Of a DNA stretch of 64,000 nt, positions 23,301 to 37,369 are shown in pieces. The DNA lies in NCBI GenBank assembly GCA_012295275.1, contig CM022674.1, positions 15,348,953-15,412,952 on the forward strand, written 5' to 3'. The notes below the pieces were generated by a model. That model was given only the letters and a program-made list of their open reading frames with translations. It was not told the DNA's origin and did no database searches. Both the position numbers and the translations under genes were made by a program. This DNA comes from Chrysomallon squamiferum. Taxonomy: Eukaryota > Mollusca > Gastropoda > Neomphalida > Peltospiridae. Position 1 is the stretch's first letter; every line of letters begins with the position of its first letter.

Positions 23301-26300
23301 ACTGACTCACTTCCTCGGAAACTTAGGTCATTATTTCCATTCTTATGAACTTTCTTTCTTACTTAGATAATTGTTAATGCACTTAGTTTCATTGTCACTT
23401 ACTTAGGTTACTATTTACTTAGGTTACTATTTACTTACTGATTGGCTTGATTGGTAACTTAGGTCATTATTTACGAACTTACTTACTTTCTTACTTAGAT
23501 ATTTGTTAATGTACTAACTTATATTCTCACTAACTTAGATACTTGTTTCCCTCTTTACTTAGGTCATTATTTACCTATCTACCTACTTTCTTTCTTACTA
23601 AGATGATTTTTAATGTACTTAGTTACATTCTCACTTACATAGGTTACTATTTACTTACCTATTCGCTTCATTGCTTACTTAGGTCATTATTTATGTTGTT
23701 ACTTACTTTCTTACGTAGATAATTGTTAATGTACGATGTTGCATTCTCACTGAATTAGTTTCTTGAGTCCTTGCTTACTTAGGACAATATTTACGAACTT
23801 ACTTACTTACTTTCTTACTTAGATAATTGTTAATGTACTTACTTACATTCTCACTGAATTAAGTTACTATTTATTTACTGACTCACTTCCTTGCAAACTT
23901 AGGTCATTATTTCCATTCTTATTTACTTTCTTTCTTACTTAGATAATTGTTAATGCATTTAGTTACATTTAGTTACTTAGGTTACTATTTGTCACAGATT
24001 CGCTTCATTGGTAACTTAGGTCATTATTCACGAACTTACTTTTACTTACTTAGATTCGCTTCATTTCACTTCCTTTTATTACTTAGGTCATTATTCATGA
24101 ACTTAGTTTCATTGTTTTTTTACTTAGTTATATTTTTAATTCGCTTCTGTTGTATTTTTACTTTCTTTCTTACGTAGATAATTACATTCAATTAGTTTAC
24201 TTTCTTAGGTCATTATTTACGAACTTAATTTTTACTTAGTTTTACTTAGATAATTGTTAGATATTCTTGTTTCCTTCTTTGAAACTTAGGTCATTATTTC
24301 CATTCTTATTTACTTTCTTTCTTACTTAGATTTGTTTACTTAGATAATTGTTAATTTAATTTAGTTACATTGTCACTTACTTAGGTTACTATTTACTTAC
24401 TGATTGCTTCCTTGGTAACTTAGGTCATTATTTACGAACTTACTTACTTTCTTACTTATTAGATATTTGTTAATGTACTAACTTTACATTCTAAGGTTAC
24501 TTTTTAGATACTTGTTTCCATTGTTTACTTACTATTTTTTCCTTACTTAGGTCATTATTTTTACTTAGTTTTTACTTAGATATTTTTATTTACTTTTTTC
24601 TTTCTTACTTAGATAATTGTTAATGTACTTAGTTACATTGTTAGTTACTTACTTAGGTTACTATTTACTTACCTATTCGCTTCGTTCCTTACTTAGGTCA
24701 TTATTTCTATACTTACTTACTTTCTTACGTAGATAATTGTTAATGTACGAAGTTGCATTCTCACTCAATTAGTTTCTTGAATCCTTGCTTACTTAGGTCA
24801 TTATTTACGAACTTACTTACTTACTTTCTTACTTAGATAAATGTTAATGTACTTACTTACATTCTGACTGAATTAGGTTACTATTTATTTACTGACTCGC
24901 TTCTTTGATAACTTAGGTCATTATTTCCATTCTTATTTAGTTTCTTTCTTACTTAGATAATTGTTAATGCACTTAGTTACATTGTCACTTACTTAGGTTT
25001 CTATTTACTTACTGATTCGCTTCCTTGGTAACTTAGGTCATTATTCACGAACTTTTTTTTTTACTTAGATATTTGTTAATGTACTAACTTATATTCTCAC
25101 TAACTTAGATAATTGTTTCCCTCTTTACTTAGGTCATTATTTACCTATCTACCTACTTTCTTTCTTACTAAGATAGTTTTTAATGTACTTAGTTACATTG
25201 TCACTTACATAGGTTACTATTTACTTACTTATTCGCTTCCTTGCTTACTTAGGTCAATATTTACGAACTTACTTACTTTCCTTCTTACTTAGATAATTGT
25301 TAATGTACGAAGTTGCATTCTCACTAAATTAGTTTCTTGAATCCTTGCATACTTAAGTCAATATTTACTAACTTACTTACTTACCTTCTTACTTAGATGA
25401 TTGTTAATGTACTTTCTTATATTCTCACTGAATTAAGTTACTATTTATTTACTGACGCACTTCCTAGGAAACTTAGTTCATTATTTCCATTCTTATTTAC
25501 TTTCTTTCTTACTTAGATAATTGTTAATGTACTTAGTTACATTGTCACTTACTTAGGTTACTATTTACTTACCTATTCGCTTCCTTCCTTACTTAGGTCA
25601 TTATTTCTATACTTACTTTCTTTCTTACTTAGATAATTGTTAATGCACTTAGTTACATTGCCACTTACTTAGGTTACTATTTACTTACTGATTCGCTTCC
25701 TTGGTAACTTAGGCCATTATTTACGAACTTACTTACTTTCTTACTTACATATTTCTTAATGTACTAACTAACATTCTCACCTACTTAGATTCTTGTTTCC
25801 ATGTTTACTTACGTCCTTATTTACCTATTTTACATACTTTCGTTCTTACTTAGATAATTGTTAATGTACTTAGTTACATTGTCACTTACATAGGTTACTA
25901 TTTACTTACTTATTCGCTTCCTTGCTTACTTAGGTCATTATTTATGTACTTACTTACTATCTTACGTAGATAATTGTCAATGTACGAAGTTGCATTCTCA
26001 CTAAATTGATTTCTTGAATCCTTGCTTATTTACGTCATTATTTACGAACTTACTTACTTACTTACTTACTTACTTTGTAATTTAGAATAAATGCTAATGT
26101 ACTTACTTACATTCTGACTGAATTAGGTTACTATTTATTTACAGACTGGCTTCTTTGATAACTTAGGTCATTATTTCCATTGTTATTTACTTTCCTTCTT
26201 ACTTAGATAATTGTTAATGCACTTAGTTACATTGCCACTTACTTAGGTTACTATTTACTTACTGATTCGCTTCCTTGGTAACTTAGGTCATTATTTACGA

Positions 26301-29300
26301 ACTTACTTACTTTCTTACTTAGATATTTGATAATGTACTAACTTACATTCTCACCTACTTAGATACTTGTTTCCATGTTTGCTTGGTCCTTCTTTACCTA
26401 TTTACTTATTTTCTTTCTTAGTTAGATAATTGTTATTGTACTTAGTTACATTGTCACTTACTTAGGTCACTATTTACATACCTATTCGCTTCGTTCCTTA
26501 CTTAGGTGATTATTTCTATACTTACTTACTTTCTTACGTAGATAATTGTTAATGTACGAACTTGCATTCTCACTAAATTAGTTTCTTGAATCTTTGCTTA
26601 CTTAGGACAATATTTACGAACTTACTTACTTACCTTCTTACTTAGATAATTGTTAATGTACTTTCTTACATTCTCACTGAATTAAGTTACTATTTATTTA
26701 CTGACTCACTTCCTTCGAAACTTAGATCATTATTTCCATTCTTATTTACTTTCTTTCTTACTTAGATAAGTGTTAATGCATTTAGTTACATTCTCACTTA
26801 CTTAGGTTACTATTTACTTACAGATTCGCTTCATTCGTAACTTAGGTCATTATTCACGAACTTACTTTCATTTTTAATTAGATATTTGTTAATGAACTAA
26901 CTTACATTCTCACCTACTTAGATGCTTGTTTTCATGTTTACTTAGATCCTTATTTACCTATTTACATACTTTCTTTCTTAGTTAGATAATTGTTAATGTA
27001 CTTAGTTACATTGTCACTTACTTAGGTTACTATTTACTTACCTATTCGCTTCGTTCCTTACTTAGGTGATTATTTCTATACTTACTTACTTTCTTACGTA
27101 GATAATTGTTAATGTACGAAGTTCCATTCTCACTCAATTAGTTTCTTGAATCCTTGCTTACTTAGGTCATTATTTACGAACTTACTTACTTACTTTCTAA
27201 CTTAGATAAATGTTAATGTACTTACTTACATTCTGACTGAATTAGATTACTATTTATTTACAGACTCGCTTCTTTGATAACTTAGGTCCTTATTTCCATT
27301 CTTATTTAGTTTCTTTCTTACTTAGATACTTGTTAGTGCACTTAGTTACATTGTCACTTACTTAGGTTTCTATTTACTTACTGATTCGCTTCCTTTGTAA
27401 CTTAGGTCATTATTCACGAACTTTCTTTTTTACTTAGATATTGGTTAATGTACTAACTTATATTCTCACTAACTTAGATAATTGTTTCCCTCTTTACTTA
27501 GGTCATTATTTACCTATCTACCTACTTTCTTTCTTACTAAGATATTTTTAATGTACTTAGTTACATTGTCACTTACATAGGTTACTATTTTTTACTTATT
27601 TTATTTGCTTACTTAGGTTATTTCGAACTTCCTTTCCTTACTTAGATAATTGTTAATTTACGAAGTTACATTTACTAAATTATTTTCTTTCTTACTTAGA
27701 TAATTGTTAATGTCCTTACTTACTCACATTCTGACTGAATTAATTTACTAATTATTTACTGACTCGCTTCTTTGATAACTTTCGTCATTATTTCCATTCT
27801 TATTTACTTTCTTTCTTACTTAGATAACTTTTAATGCATTTAGTTACATTTTCACTTACTTATGTTACTATTTATTTCCTTACAGATTAGGTCTTTTATT
27901 GCTAACTTAGGTCATTATTTCAAGAACTTACTTTCTTTTTACTTAGATATTTTTTTAATGTACTAAATTACATTCTGACTTAATTAGTTACTTAGATACT
28001 TGTTCCCATGTTTACTTAGGTCATTATTTACCTATTTACATACTTTCTTTCTTACTTAGATAATTATTAATGCACTTAGTTACATTGTCACTTACTTAGG
28101 TTAATCTTTACTTACCTATTCGCTTCGTTCCTTACTTAGATCATTATTTCTATACTTACTTACTTTCTTACGTAGATAATTGTTAATGTAATTTGAAGTT
28201 GCATTCTCACTCAATTCTCACTCAATTAGTTAGTTTCTTGAATCCTTGCTTACTTAGGTCATTATTTACGATTTGAACTTACTTACTTACCTTTCTTACT
28301 TAGATAATTGTTAATGTACTTACTTACATTCTGACTACATTAGGTTACTATTTATTTACTGACTCGCTTCTTTGATAACTTAGGTCATTATTTCCATTCT
28401 TATTTAGTTTCTTTCTTACTTAGATAATTGTTAATGCACTTAGTTACATTGTCACTTACTTAGGTTTCTATTTACTTACTGATTCGCTTCCTTTGTAACT
28501 TAGGTCATTATTCACGAACTTTTTTTTTTTTTACTTAGATATTTGTTAATGTACTAACTTATATTCTCACTAACTTAGATAATTTTTTTTCCCTCTTTAC
28601 TTAGGTCATTATTTACCTATCTACCTATTTTATTTTACTTTCTTTCTTACTTAAGATAGTTTTTAATGTACTTAGTTACATTGTCACTTACATAGGTTAC
28701 TATTTACTTACTTATTCGCTTCCTTCCTTATCTTAGGTCAATATTTACGAACTTACTTACTTTCTTTCTTACTTAGATAATTGTTAATGTCCTTACTTCA
28801 CATTCTGACTGAATTAATTTACTATTTATTTACTGACTTGCTTCTTTGATAACTTTAGGTCATTATTTCCATTCTTATTTACTTTCTTTCTTACTTAGAT
28901 AATTTTAATGCATTTTTAGTTACATTTTCACTTACTTATGTTACTATTTACTTACAGATTCGCTTTTATTGCTAACTTAGGTCATTATTCAAGAACTTAC
29001 TTTCTTTTTTTACTTAGATATTTTTTCATGTACTAAATTACATTCTCACTTACTTAGATACTTGTTCCCATGTTTACTTAGGTCATTATTTACCTATTTA
29101 CATACTTTCTTTCTTACTTAGATAATTGTTAATGCACTTAGTTACATTGTCACTTACTTAGGTTACTATTTACTTACCTATTCGCTTCGTTCCTTACTTA
29201 GATCATTATTTCTATACTTACTTACTTTCTTACGTAGATAATTGTTAATGTACGAAGTTGCATTCTCACTCAATTAGTTTCTTGAATCCTTGCTTACTTA

Positions 29301-32300
29301 GGTCAATATTTACGAATTTTATTTTACTTTACTTTTCTTACTTAGATAATTGTTAATGTACTTACTTACATTCTGACTACATTAGGTTACTATTTATTTA
29401 CTGACTCTGCTTCTTTGATAATTTAGGTCATTATTTCCATTCTTATTTATATTTTTTACTTACTTAGATAATTTTTAATGCACTTAGTTACATTGTCACT
29501 CTTACTTAGGTTACTATTTACTTACTCATTTTTGATTGGTAACTTAGGTCATTATTTACGAACTTACTTACTTTTTCTTACTTAGATATTTGTTAATGTA
29601 CTAACATATATTCTCACTAACTTAGATACTTGTTTCCCTCTTTACTTAGGTCATTATTTACTTATTGATTTACCTGCTTTTTTTTCTTACTAAGATAATT
29701 TTAATGTACTTAGTTACATTGTCACTTACATTAGGTTACTATTTACTTATTTATTCGCTTCCTTCCTTACTTAGGTCATTATTTTATGTACTTATTTTAC
29801 TTTCTTACGTAGATAATTGTTAATGTAATGAAGTTGCATTCTCACTCAATTAGTTTCTTGAATCCTTGCTTACTTAGGTCATTATTTACGAACTTAACTT
29901 ACTTTCTTTTTTACTTAGATAATTGTTAATGTACTTACTTACATTTTCACTGAACTAAGTTACTATTTATTTACTGACTCACTTCCTTGGAAACTTAGGT
30001 CATTATTTCCATTCTTATTTACTTTCTTTCTTACTTAGATAATTGTTAATGCACTTAGTTACATTCTCACTTTTACTTAGGTTACTATTTACTTACTGAT
30101 TCGCTTTTACTTTTGGTAACTTAGGTCATTTTTTTTACGAACTTATTTTACTTTCTTTCCTACTTAGATATTTGTTAATGTCCTAACTTACATTCTCACC
30201 TACTTAGATACTTGTTTCCATGTTTACTTAGGTCCTTATTTACCTATTTACATATTTTCTTTCTTTCTTAGATAATTGTTAATGTACTTAGTTACATTGT
30301 CACTTACTTAGGTTACTATTTACTTACCTATTCGCTTCCTTCCTTACTTAGGTGATTATTTCTATACTTACTTACTTTCTTACGTAGATAATTGTTAATG
30401 TACGAAGTTGCATTCTCACTCAATTACTTTCTTGAATCCTTCCTTACTTGGGTCATTATTTACGAACTTACTTACTTACTTTCTTACTTAGATAAACGTT
30501 AATGTACTTACTTACATTCTGAATGAATTAGGTTACTATTTATTTACAGACTCGCTTCTTTGATAACTTAGGTCATTATTTCCATTCTTATTTACTTTCT
30601 TTCTTAGTTAGATACTTGTTAGTGCACTGAGTTACATTGTCATTTACTTACTGATTCGCTTCCTTGGTAACTTAGGTCATTATTTACGAACTTATTTACT
30701 TTCTTACTTAGATATTTGTTAAAGTACTAACTTATATTCTCCCTAACTTAGATAATTTTTTCCCTCTTTATTTAGATCATTATTTACCTATCTACCTACT
30801 TTCTTTCTTACTAAGATAGTTTTTGATGTACATAGTTACATTATTCCTTACATAGGTTACTATTTACTTACTGGTTCGCTTCCTTGGTAACTGGTTCGAA
30901 CTTCCTTTCTTACTTGGTTTTTTAGGTCATTTATTTACGAACTTACTTTCTTTGTTTACTTAGATATTTTTAATGTACTAAACTTATCATTCTCACTAAC
31001 TTAGTTACTTGTTTCCATGTTTACTTTAGGTCATTTCTTTTTTTACTTTATTTACCTACTTTCTTTCTTACTTAGATAATTGTTAATGTACTTAATTATA
31101 TTGTCACTTACTTAGGTTACTATTTACTTACCTATTCGCTTCGTTCCTTACTTAGGTGATTATTTCTATACTTACTTACTTTCTTACGTAGATAATTGTT
31201 AATGTACGATGTTGCATTCTCAATCAATTAGTTTCTTGAATCCTTGCTTACTTAGGTCATTATTTACAAACTTAATTACTTACTTTCTTCCTTAGATAAA
31301 TGTTAATGTACTTACTTACATTCTGACTGAATTAGGTTACTACTTATTTACTGACTCGCTTCTTTGATAACTTAGGTCATTACTTCCATTCTTATTTACT
31401 TTCTTCCTTACTTAGATAATTTTTAATGCACTTACTTACATTGTCACTTACTTAGGTTACTATTTACTTACTGATTGGCTTGATTGGTAACTTAGGTCAT
31501 TATTTACGAACTTACTTACTTTCTTACTTAGATATTTGTTAATGTACTAAAATATATTCTCACTAACTTAGATACTTGTTTCCCTCTTTACTTAGGTCAT
31601 TATTTACCGATCTACCTGCTTTGTTTCTTACTAAGATAATTTTTAATGTACTTAGTTATATTGTCACTTACATAGGTTACTATTTACTTACTTATTCGCT
31701 TCCTTCCTTACTTAGGTCTTTATTTATTTACTTACTTACTTTCTTACGTAGATAATTGTTAATGTACGAAGTTGCATTCTCACTCAATTAGTTTCTTGAA
31801 TCCTTGCTTACTTAGGTCAATATTTACGAACTTACTTTCTTTCTTTCTTAGATAATTGTTAATGTACTTACTTACATTCTCACTGAACTAAGTTACTATT
31901 TATTTACTGACTCACTTCCTTCGAAACTTAGGTCATTATTTCCATTCTTATTTACTTTCTTTCTTACTTAGATAATTGTTAATGCACTTAGTTACATTGT
32001 CACTTACTTAGGTTACTATTTACTTACTGATTCGCTTCCTTGGTAACTTAGGTCATTATTTACGAACTTACTTACTTTCTTACTTAGATATTTGTTAATG
32101 TACTAACTTATATTCTCACTAACTTAGATACTTGTTTCCATGTTTACTTAGGTCATTATTTACCTATTTACCTATTTTATTTCTTACTTAGATAATTGTT
32201 AATGTACTTAGTTACATTCTCACTTACTTAGGTTACTATTTACTTACCTATTCGCTTCCTTCCTTACTTAGGTCATTATTTCGATACTTACTTACTTTCC

Positions 32301-35272
32301 TGCTTAGATAATTGTTAATGTACGAATTTGCATTCTCACTCAATTAGTTTCTTGAATCCTTGCTTCCTTAGGTCAATATTTACGAACTTACTTACTTACT
32401 TTCTTACTTAGATAATTGTTAATGTATGTTGTTAATGTACTTACATTCTCACTGAATTAAGTTACTATTTATTTACTGACTCACTTCCTTCGAAACTTAG
32501 GTCATTATTTCCATTCTTATTTACTTTCTTTCTTACTTAGATAATTGTTAATGCACTTAGTTACATTGTCACTTACTTAGGTTACTATTTACTTACTGAT
32601 TCGCTTCCTTGGTAACTTAGGTCATTATTTACGAACTTACTTACTTTCTTACTTAGATATTTTTTAATGTACTAACTTATATTCTCACTAACTTAGTTAC
32701 TTGTTTCCATGTTTACTTAGGTCATTATTTACCTATTTACATATTTTCTTTCTTACTTAGATAATTGTTAATGTACTTAGTTACATTGTCACATTTTACT
32801 TATTCACTTATTTTACTATTTATTTTTACTTACCTATTTGCTTCTCCTCAATTAGTTTCTTTCCTTACTTAGGTCATTATTTACGAACTTACTTTCTTTT
32901 TTACTTAGATATTTTTAATGTACTAACTTACATTCTCACTTACTTAGATACTTGTTTCCCTGTTTACTTAGGTCATTATTTACCTATTTACATACTTTCT
33001 TTCTTACTTAGATAATTGTTAATGTACTTAATTACATTGTCACTTACTTTGGTTACTATTTACTTACCTATTCGCTTCGTTCCTTACTTAGGTGATTATT
33101 TCTATACTTACTTACTTTCTTACGTAGATAATTGTTAATGTACCGATTTGCATTCTCACTCAATTAGTTTCTTGAATCCTTTACTTAGGTCATTATTTTT
33201 TTCATTATTTTTATAATTGTTTAATTACTTACTTTCTTCCTTAGATAACTATTTAATTTAGAACTTACATTCTGACTAGGTCATTATTTATTACTTATTT
33301 ATTTACTGACGTACATAATTCTTTGATAACTTAGGTCATTTACTTCCATTCTTATTTCTATTTACGAACTTTTACTTTCTTACTTAGATATTTGTTAATG
33401 TACTTACTTACATTCTAACTGAATTAAGTTACTATTTTTTTGACTCACTTCCTTGGAAATTTTAGGTCATTATTTCCATTCTTATTTACTTTCTTTCTTA
33501 CTTAGATAATTGTTAATGCATTTAGTTACATTGTCACTTACTTAGGTTACTATTTACTTACTGATTCGCTTCCTTGGTAACTTAGGTCATTATTTACGAA
33601 CTTACTTACTTTCTTACTTAGATATTTTTTAATGTACTAACTTATCTTCTCACTAACTTAGATACTTGTTTCCATGTTTACTTAGGTCTTTATCTAACTA
33701 TTTTACATACTTTCTTTCTTACTTAGATAATTGTTAATGTACTTAGTTACATTGTCACTTACTTAGGTTACTATTTACTTAGTGATTCGCTTCATTGGTA
33801 TCTTAGGTCATTATTCTCGAACTTACTTTCTTTCTTACTTAGATATTTGTTAATGTACTAACATACATTCTCACCTACTTCGATACTTGTTTCCATGTTT
33901 ACTTAGGTCCTTATTTACCTATTTACATACTTTCTTTCTTACTTAGATAATTGTTAATGTACTTAGTTACATCGTCACTTCCTTAGGTTACTATTTACTT
34001 ACCTATACGCTTCGTTCCTTACTTAGGTCATTATTTCTATACTTAGTTACTTTCTTACGTAGATAATTGTTAATGTACGAAGTTGCATTCTCACTCAATT
34101 AGTTTCTTGAATCCTGGCTTATTTAGGTCATTATTTACGAACTTACTTACTTACTTTCTTACTTAGATAAATGTTAATGTACTTACTAACATTCTGACTG
34201 AATTAGGTTACTATTTATTTACAGACTCGCTTCTTTGATAACTTAGGTCATTATTTCCATTCTTATTTACTTTCTTTCTTACTTAGATAATTGTTAGTGC
34301 ACTTAGTTACATTGTCACTTACTTAGTTAATTTATTTGTTATTTAGATAATTGTTAACGTACTTACTTGCATTCTTGCTGACTTAGTAACTTGCATCCTT
34401 GCTTAGTTAGGTCATTATTTACGTATTTAATTACGTTCTTACTTAGATAATTGTTAATGCACAAATTTGCATTTTCACTTAGTTGCTCGCTTCCCTGCCA
34501 ACTTAGATCATTATTTACGTACTTACTTACTTTCTTTCATAGTGAGGTGATTGTTAATGTACTTACATAGGTTACTATTTACTAACTTACTCGCTTCCTT
34601 GCTAACTTAGGACATTAGTTAAGTACTTACTTACATTCTTACTCACATAATTGCAAATGTACTGACTTGCATTCTCACTTACGTAGAAACTTCCATCCTT
34701 GCTTACTTAGGTAATTATTTACTTACTTACTTAATTTATTTGTTATTTAGATAATTGGTAATGTACTTACTTAGGTTACTATTTCCTTACTTATTCTCTT
34801 CCTTGCTAACTTAGGTCATTAGTTAAGTACTTACTTACATTCTTACTCACATAATTGATAATGAAGTACATAAATAATGACCTCAGGAAGCAAGGAAGCG
34901 AATAAGTAAGTAAATAGTAACCTATGTAAGTGACAATGCGACTCAGTACATTCAAAATTATCTTAGTAAGAAAGAAAGTAGGTAGATAGGTAAATAATGA
35001 CCTAAGTAAAGAGTGAAACAAGTATCTAAGTTAGTGAGAATATAAGTTAGTACATTAACAAATATCTAAGTAAGAAAGTAAGTAAGTTCGTAAATAATGA
35101 CCTAAGTTACCAAGGAAGCGAATCAGTAAGTAAATAATGACCTAAGTAAGCAAGGATGCAAGTTTCTAAGTAAGTGAGAATGCAAGTAAGTACATTAACA
35201 ATTATCTAAGTAATAAATAAATTAAGTAACTACGTAAATAATGACATAAGTAAGCAAGGAAGCAAGTACGTA
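20339..35272. repeat. Complex satellite array, about 15 kb, higher-order unit about 556 bp
   Basis: The whole stretch is built from ACTTAGG / ACTTACTT-rich units anchored on cttaggtcattattt and acttagataattgttaatgt. Distances between successive ggtcatt landmarks around 31,375-32,271 alternate 120, 100, 120, 100, 116, 120, 100, 120. Five distinguishable subunits (continuing with tacgaac, tacctat, tatgtac or ctatac, tacgaac, ccattctt) make a unit of 556 bp, as from 31,495 to 32,051. A block of about 1.5 kb from about 21,500 is repeated 3,176 bp further on, and another near 21,230-21,900 recurs 5,541 bp on. Zones near 20,340-21,100, 24,000-24,600, 27,570-27,960 and 33,180-33,460 are scrambled. 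No coding content. Confidence 0.95.
34862..35272. repeat. Inverted arm at the distal end of the satellite
   Basis: From about 34,862 the motifs appear reverse-complemented (aataatgacctaagt, aagtaagaaagtaagtaag, gaagcgaatcagtaagtaa). Several subunits are recognisable in this orientation before the array stops near 35,272. The switch point lies in tcataattgataatgaagta-like sequence. Confidence 0.9.
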
Positions 35273-35283
35273 ACATGTGTTCA

Positions 35284-35605
35284 AGTAAATGTTTTGTGCC
35301 AATTAAGATTGGTAGAACTTTATTTAAAATTAGTAATGTCAAGCCTCCTATATAAACTGGTAGATAGTTCAATATTGAAACACAGAAAATGTCAGTTATG
35401 TAATTTTGATATTGGTGATGAGTTTCCCTATATTTTTAAGTGGAAAATTTTACTTTTCAGAGAAATAAATATATACCATATTGTTTTACATTTACACCAA
35501 ATATATACCATATTATTATACATCTATACCAAAAACAATGACATTTCAACATTTATTTGCTACAACAACCAAAACAAATCACTTTTGTATAAACTTTCCT
35601 GAATT
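35284..35605 (+). mobile_element. LINE 3' relic encoding the zinc-binding C-terminus of a reverse transcriptase
   Basis: The plus frame reads LRLVELYLKLVMSSLLYKLV, then KHRKCQLCNFDIGDEFPYIF and KWKILLFREI. The C-x2-C followed by GDE and an aromatic/F-x(1)-C-like position (here F-K-W) matches the zf-RVT segment at the end of many non-LTR retrotransposon ORF2 proteins (R-C-LC-IGDE-HYLF-C). The final Cys is replaced and the frame continues to a stop near 35,600. It directly abuts the satellite. Confidence 0.55.
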
Positions 35606-37002
35606 TTATTATATTGTCATTGAGAGAGTCAGTCTTTCGGATTAAATAATAATTAAAAATATTACTACAGAAAATATTGTTTAAACTACGTTGTGTTTAT
35701 ATGTTCTCAATACTGCACGCGGTGAAATCATCAGAGAAATAAACATTTTTTGTCTTGTCATAAGTTATGTGTTGAATTACTTATTCCGAGAATAAATAAA
35801 TAAATAAATAAATAAATACTCGAATTAATGGACATTCCACATTCATAAATATTTCAATTTCTACAGGAACCTCGAGTGTTCTATAAATTGATGAATAAAG
35901 CTGATCTTACTAAGGCAGATAATAAATACTGGCTATAAAACATGAACATATAAAAATACTGAATGAGAAAAATAAATTAAATTATTTTTGAAATACACTG
36001 TCTACATTAGTTTCACTTTTTGTCCATTAGTCAATACTAAAGACAAGTAACACTTGATTAAAAATTAAAAATATTTTTATTCACAAAAATCATGATTATT
36101 GACTAATTTACAGCAGACGTTATAAAAAATGGTTAACAAACAAATCAAAGATAAAGTAAAATGATATTAATAATAACAAATTACTTTTAGTTCAAAACTG
36201 ATGTAAATAAACTGTTAAATCATTATTAGTTTCAATACGAAAATGTGAAACAATAATTATAATAACAAATTAGAAAGAAGCTGAACAGTTACAATGACTG
36301 ATAAATCAGTCAAGATTTTAGGCTTAACCTGAAGCTATAGTAACCTTTGATCACACACAAAGCCTGGATTTGATATAGCTTTACCACAGTTCAGTTATTT
36401 CCCATTGAATGAAAATATTGACCTGAATTATAAAAGGAAAAAGCCTATCGTCCATACGTAACAGTTATTGTACTAACATATTGTCAACAAGCAAATACAG
36501 TGGGGGTTTTATGAATATGCAAATGTCAAATATTACAAATGAGCATATGTATGAGTATTAGTATAATAATATATCGTGAATGCTAATCTAAAAATCAAAC
36601 GTATTATGAATATGCAAATTAACGTAATTTTTATAATAAAGTATTATGTACGGAGATTCAAAATATCTATTATATCATTTTTTAAATTACTTTTTTTATT
36701 AATATTCAGAAGTAAAATATTAGAAATTATGAATCATCAAATGTTAACGAAAAGAAATAGAGGGATAGATAGATAGATAAATAAATAAATAATAGTAGTA
36801 ATAGTAATCACAATAGCAGTAGTGTCAGTAGTAGTAGTAGTAGTTGTAATAATAAAAATAGAATGATGTTTATAAATAAATAAAAACAATAATAATAAAT
36901 AGTCATTGATTATTTTTCTTCTTTGTGTTATTGTTATTGCTATTGTTACTGTTATTATTATTATTGTCATTACTACTACTATTACTACTACTATTATTAT
37001 TA

Positions 37003-37043
<41 letters not shown>

Positions 37044-37175
37044 CACGAAATTGACATCGATAGCGAGTAGCGAGACAATTTCCAAACTCATCCGAGCGCT
37101 TTGCCGTTGAAACTGATTTCTTCTCGGATCGCCTCGAGAGGAAAGCAAAAGCCTTCGGATTTGAGGAGTCATGAG

Positions 37176-37211
<36 letters not shown>

Positions 37212-37369
37212 GATTATTATAGTTCTTTCTTTCTTTCTTTCTTTCTTCGAGTAGAACAACAAGAGCAAGTACTACCAGCGCTTTATTTATTTATTTTTTA
37301 TTTTTGTTTGTGTGCGTGTGTGTTTGCGTGTGTCTGCGTGTGTGTATGTATGTATTTAACCATCAGTTT
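35606..37369. other. Intergenic, AT-rich, with microsatellites
   Basis: No gene recognised. (AAAT)n at 35,797-35,817; mixed ATT/ACT simple repeat at 36,940-37,042; (ATT)n at 37,177-37,211; (TTTC)n at 37,226-37,246. A GC-richer unique patch of about 130 bp at 37,043-37,175 sits between two ATT arrays. Confidence 0.55.

Noticed and set aside
23947-24177. Open frames inside the satellite, also 34,806-35,021
   Set aside because: Chance frames in satellite units; no splice or domain features.
20339-35272. Telomeric repeat array
   Set aside because: The units are ACTTAGG/ACTTACTT mixtures in 100-120-bp frames, not TTAGGG tandem repeats.
36737-37172. Poly-Asn and poly-Leu frames in ATT repeats (also 17,569, 48,013, 49,157 and 62,780)
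   Set aside because: Trinucleotide microsatellite translations with no flanking gene structure.
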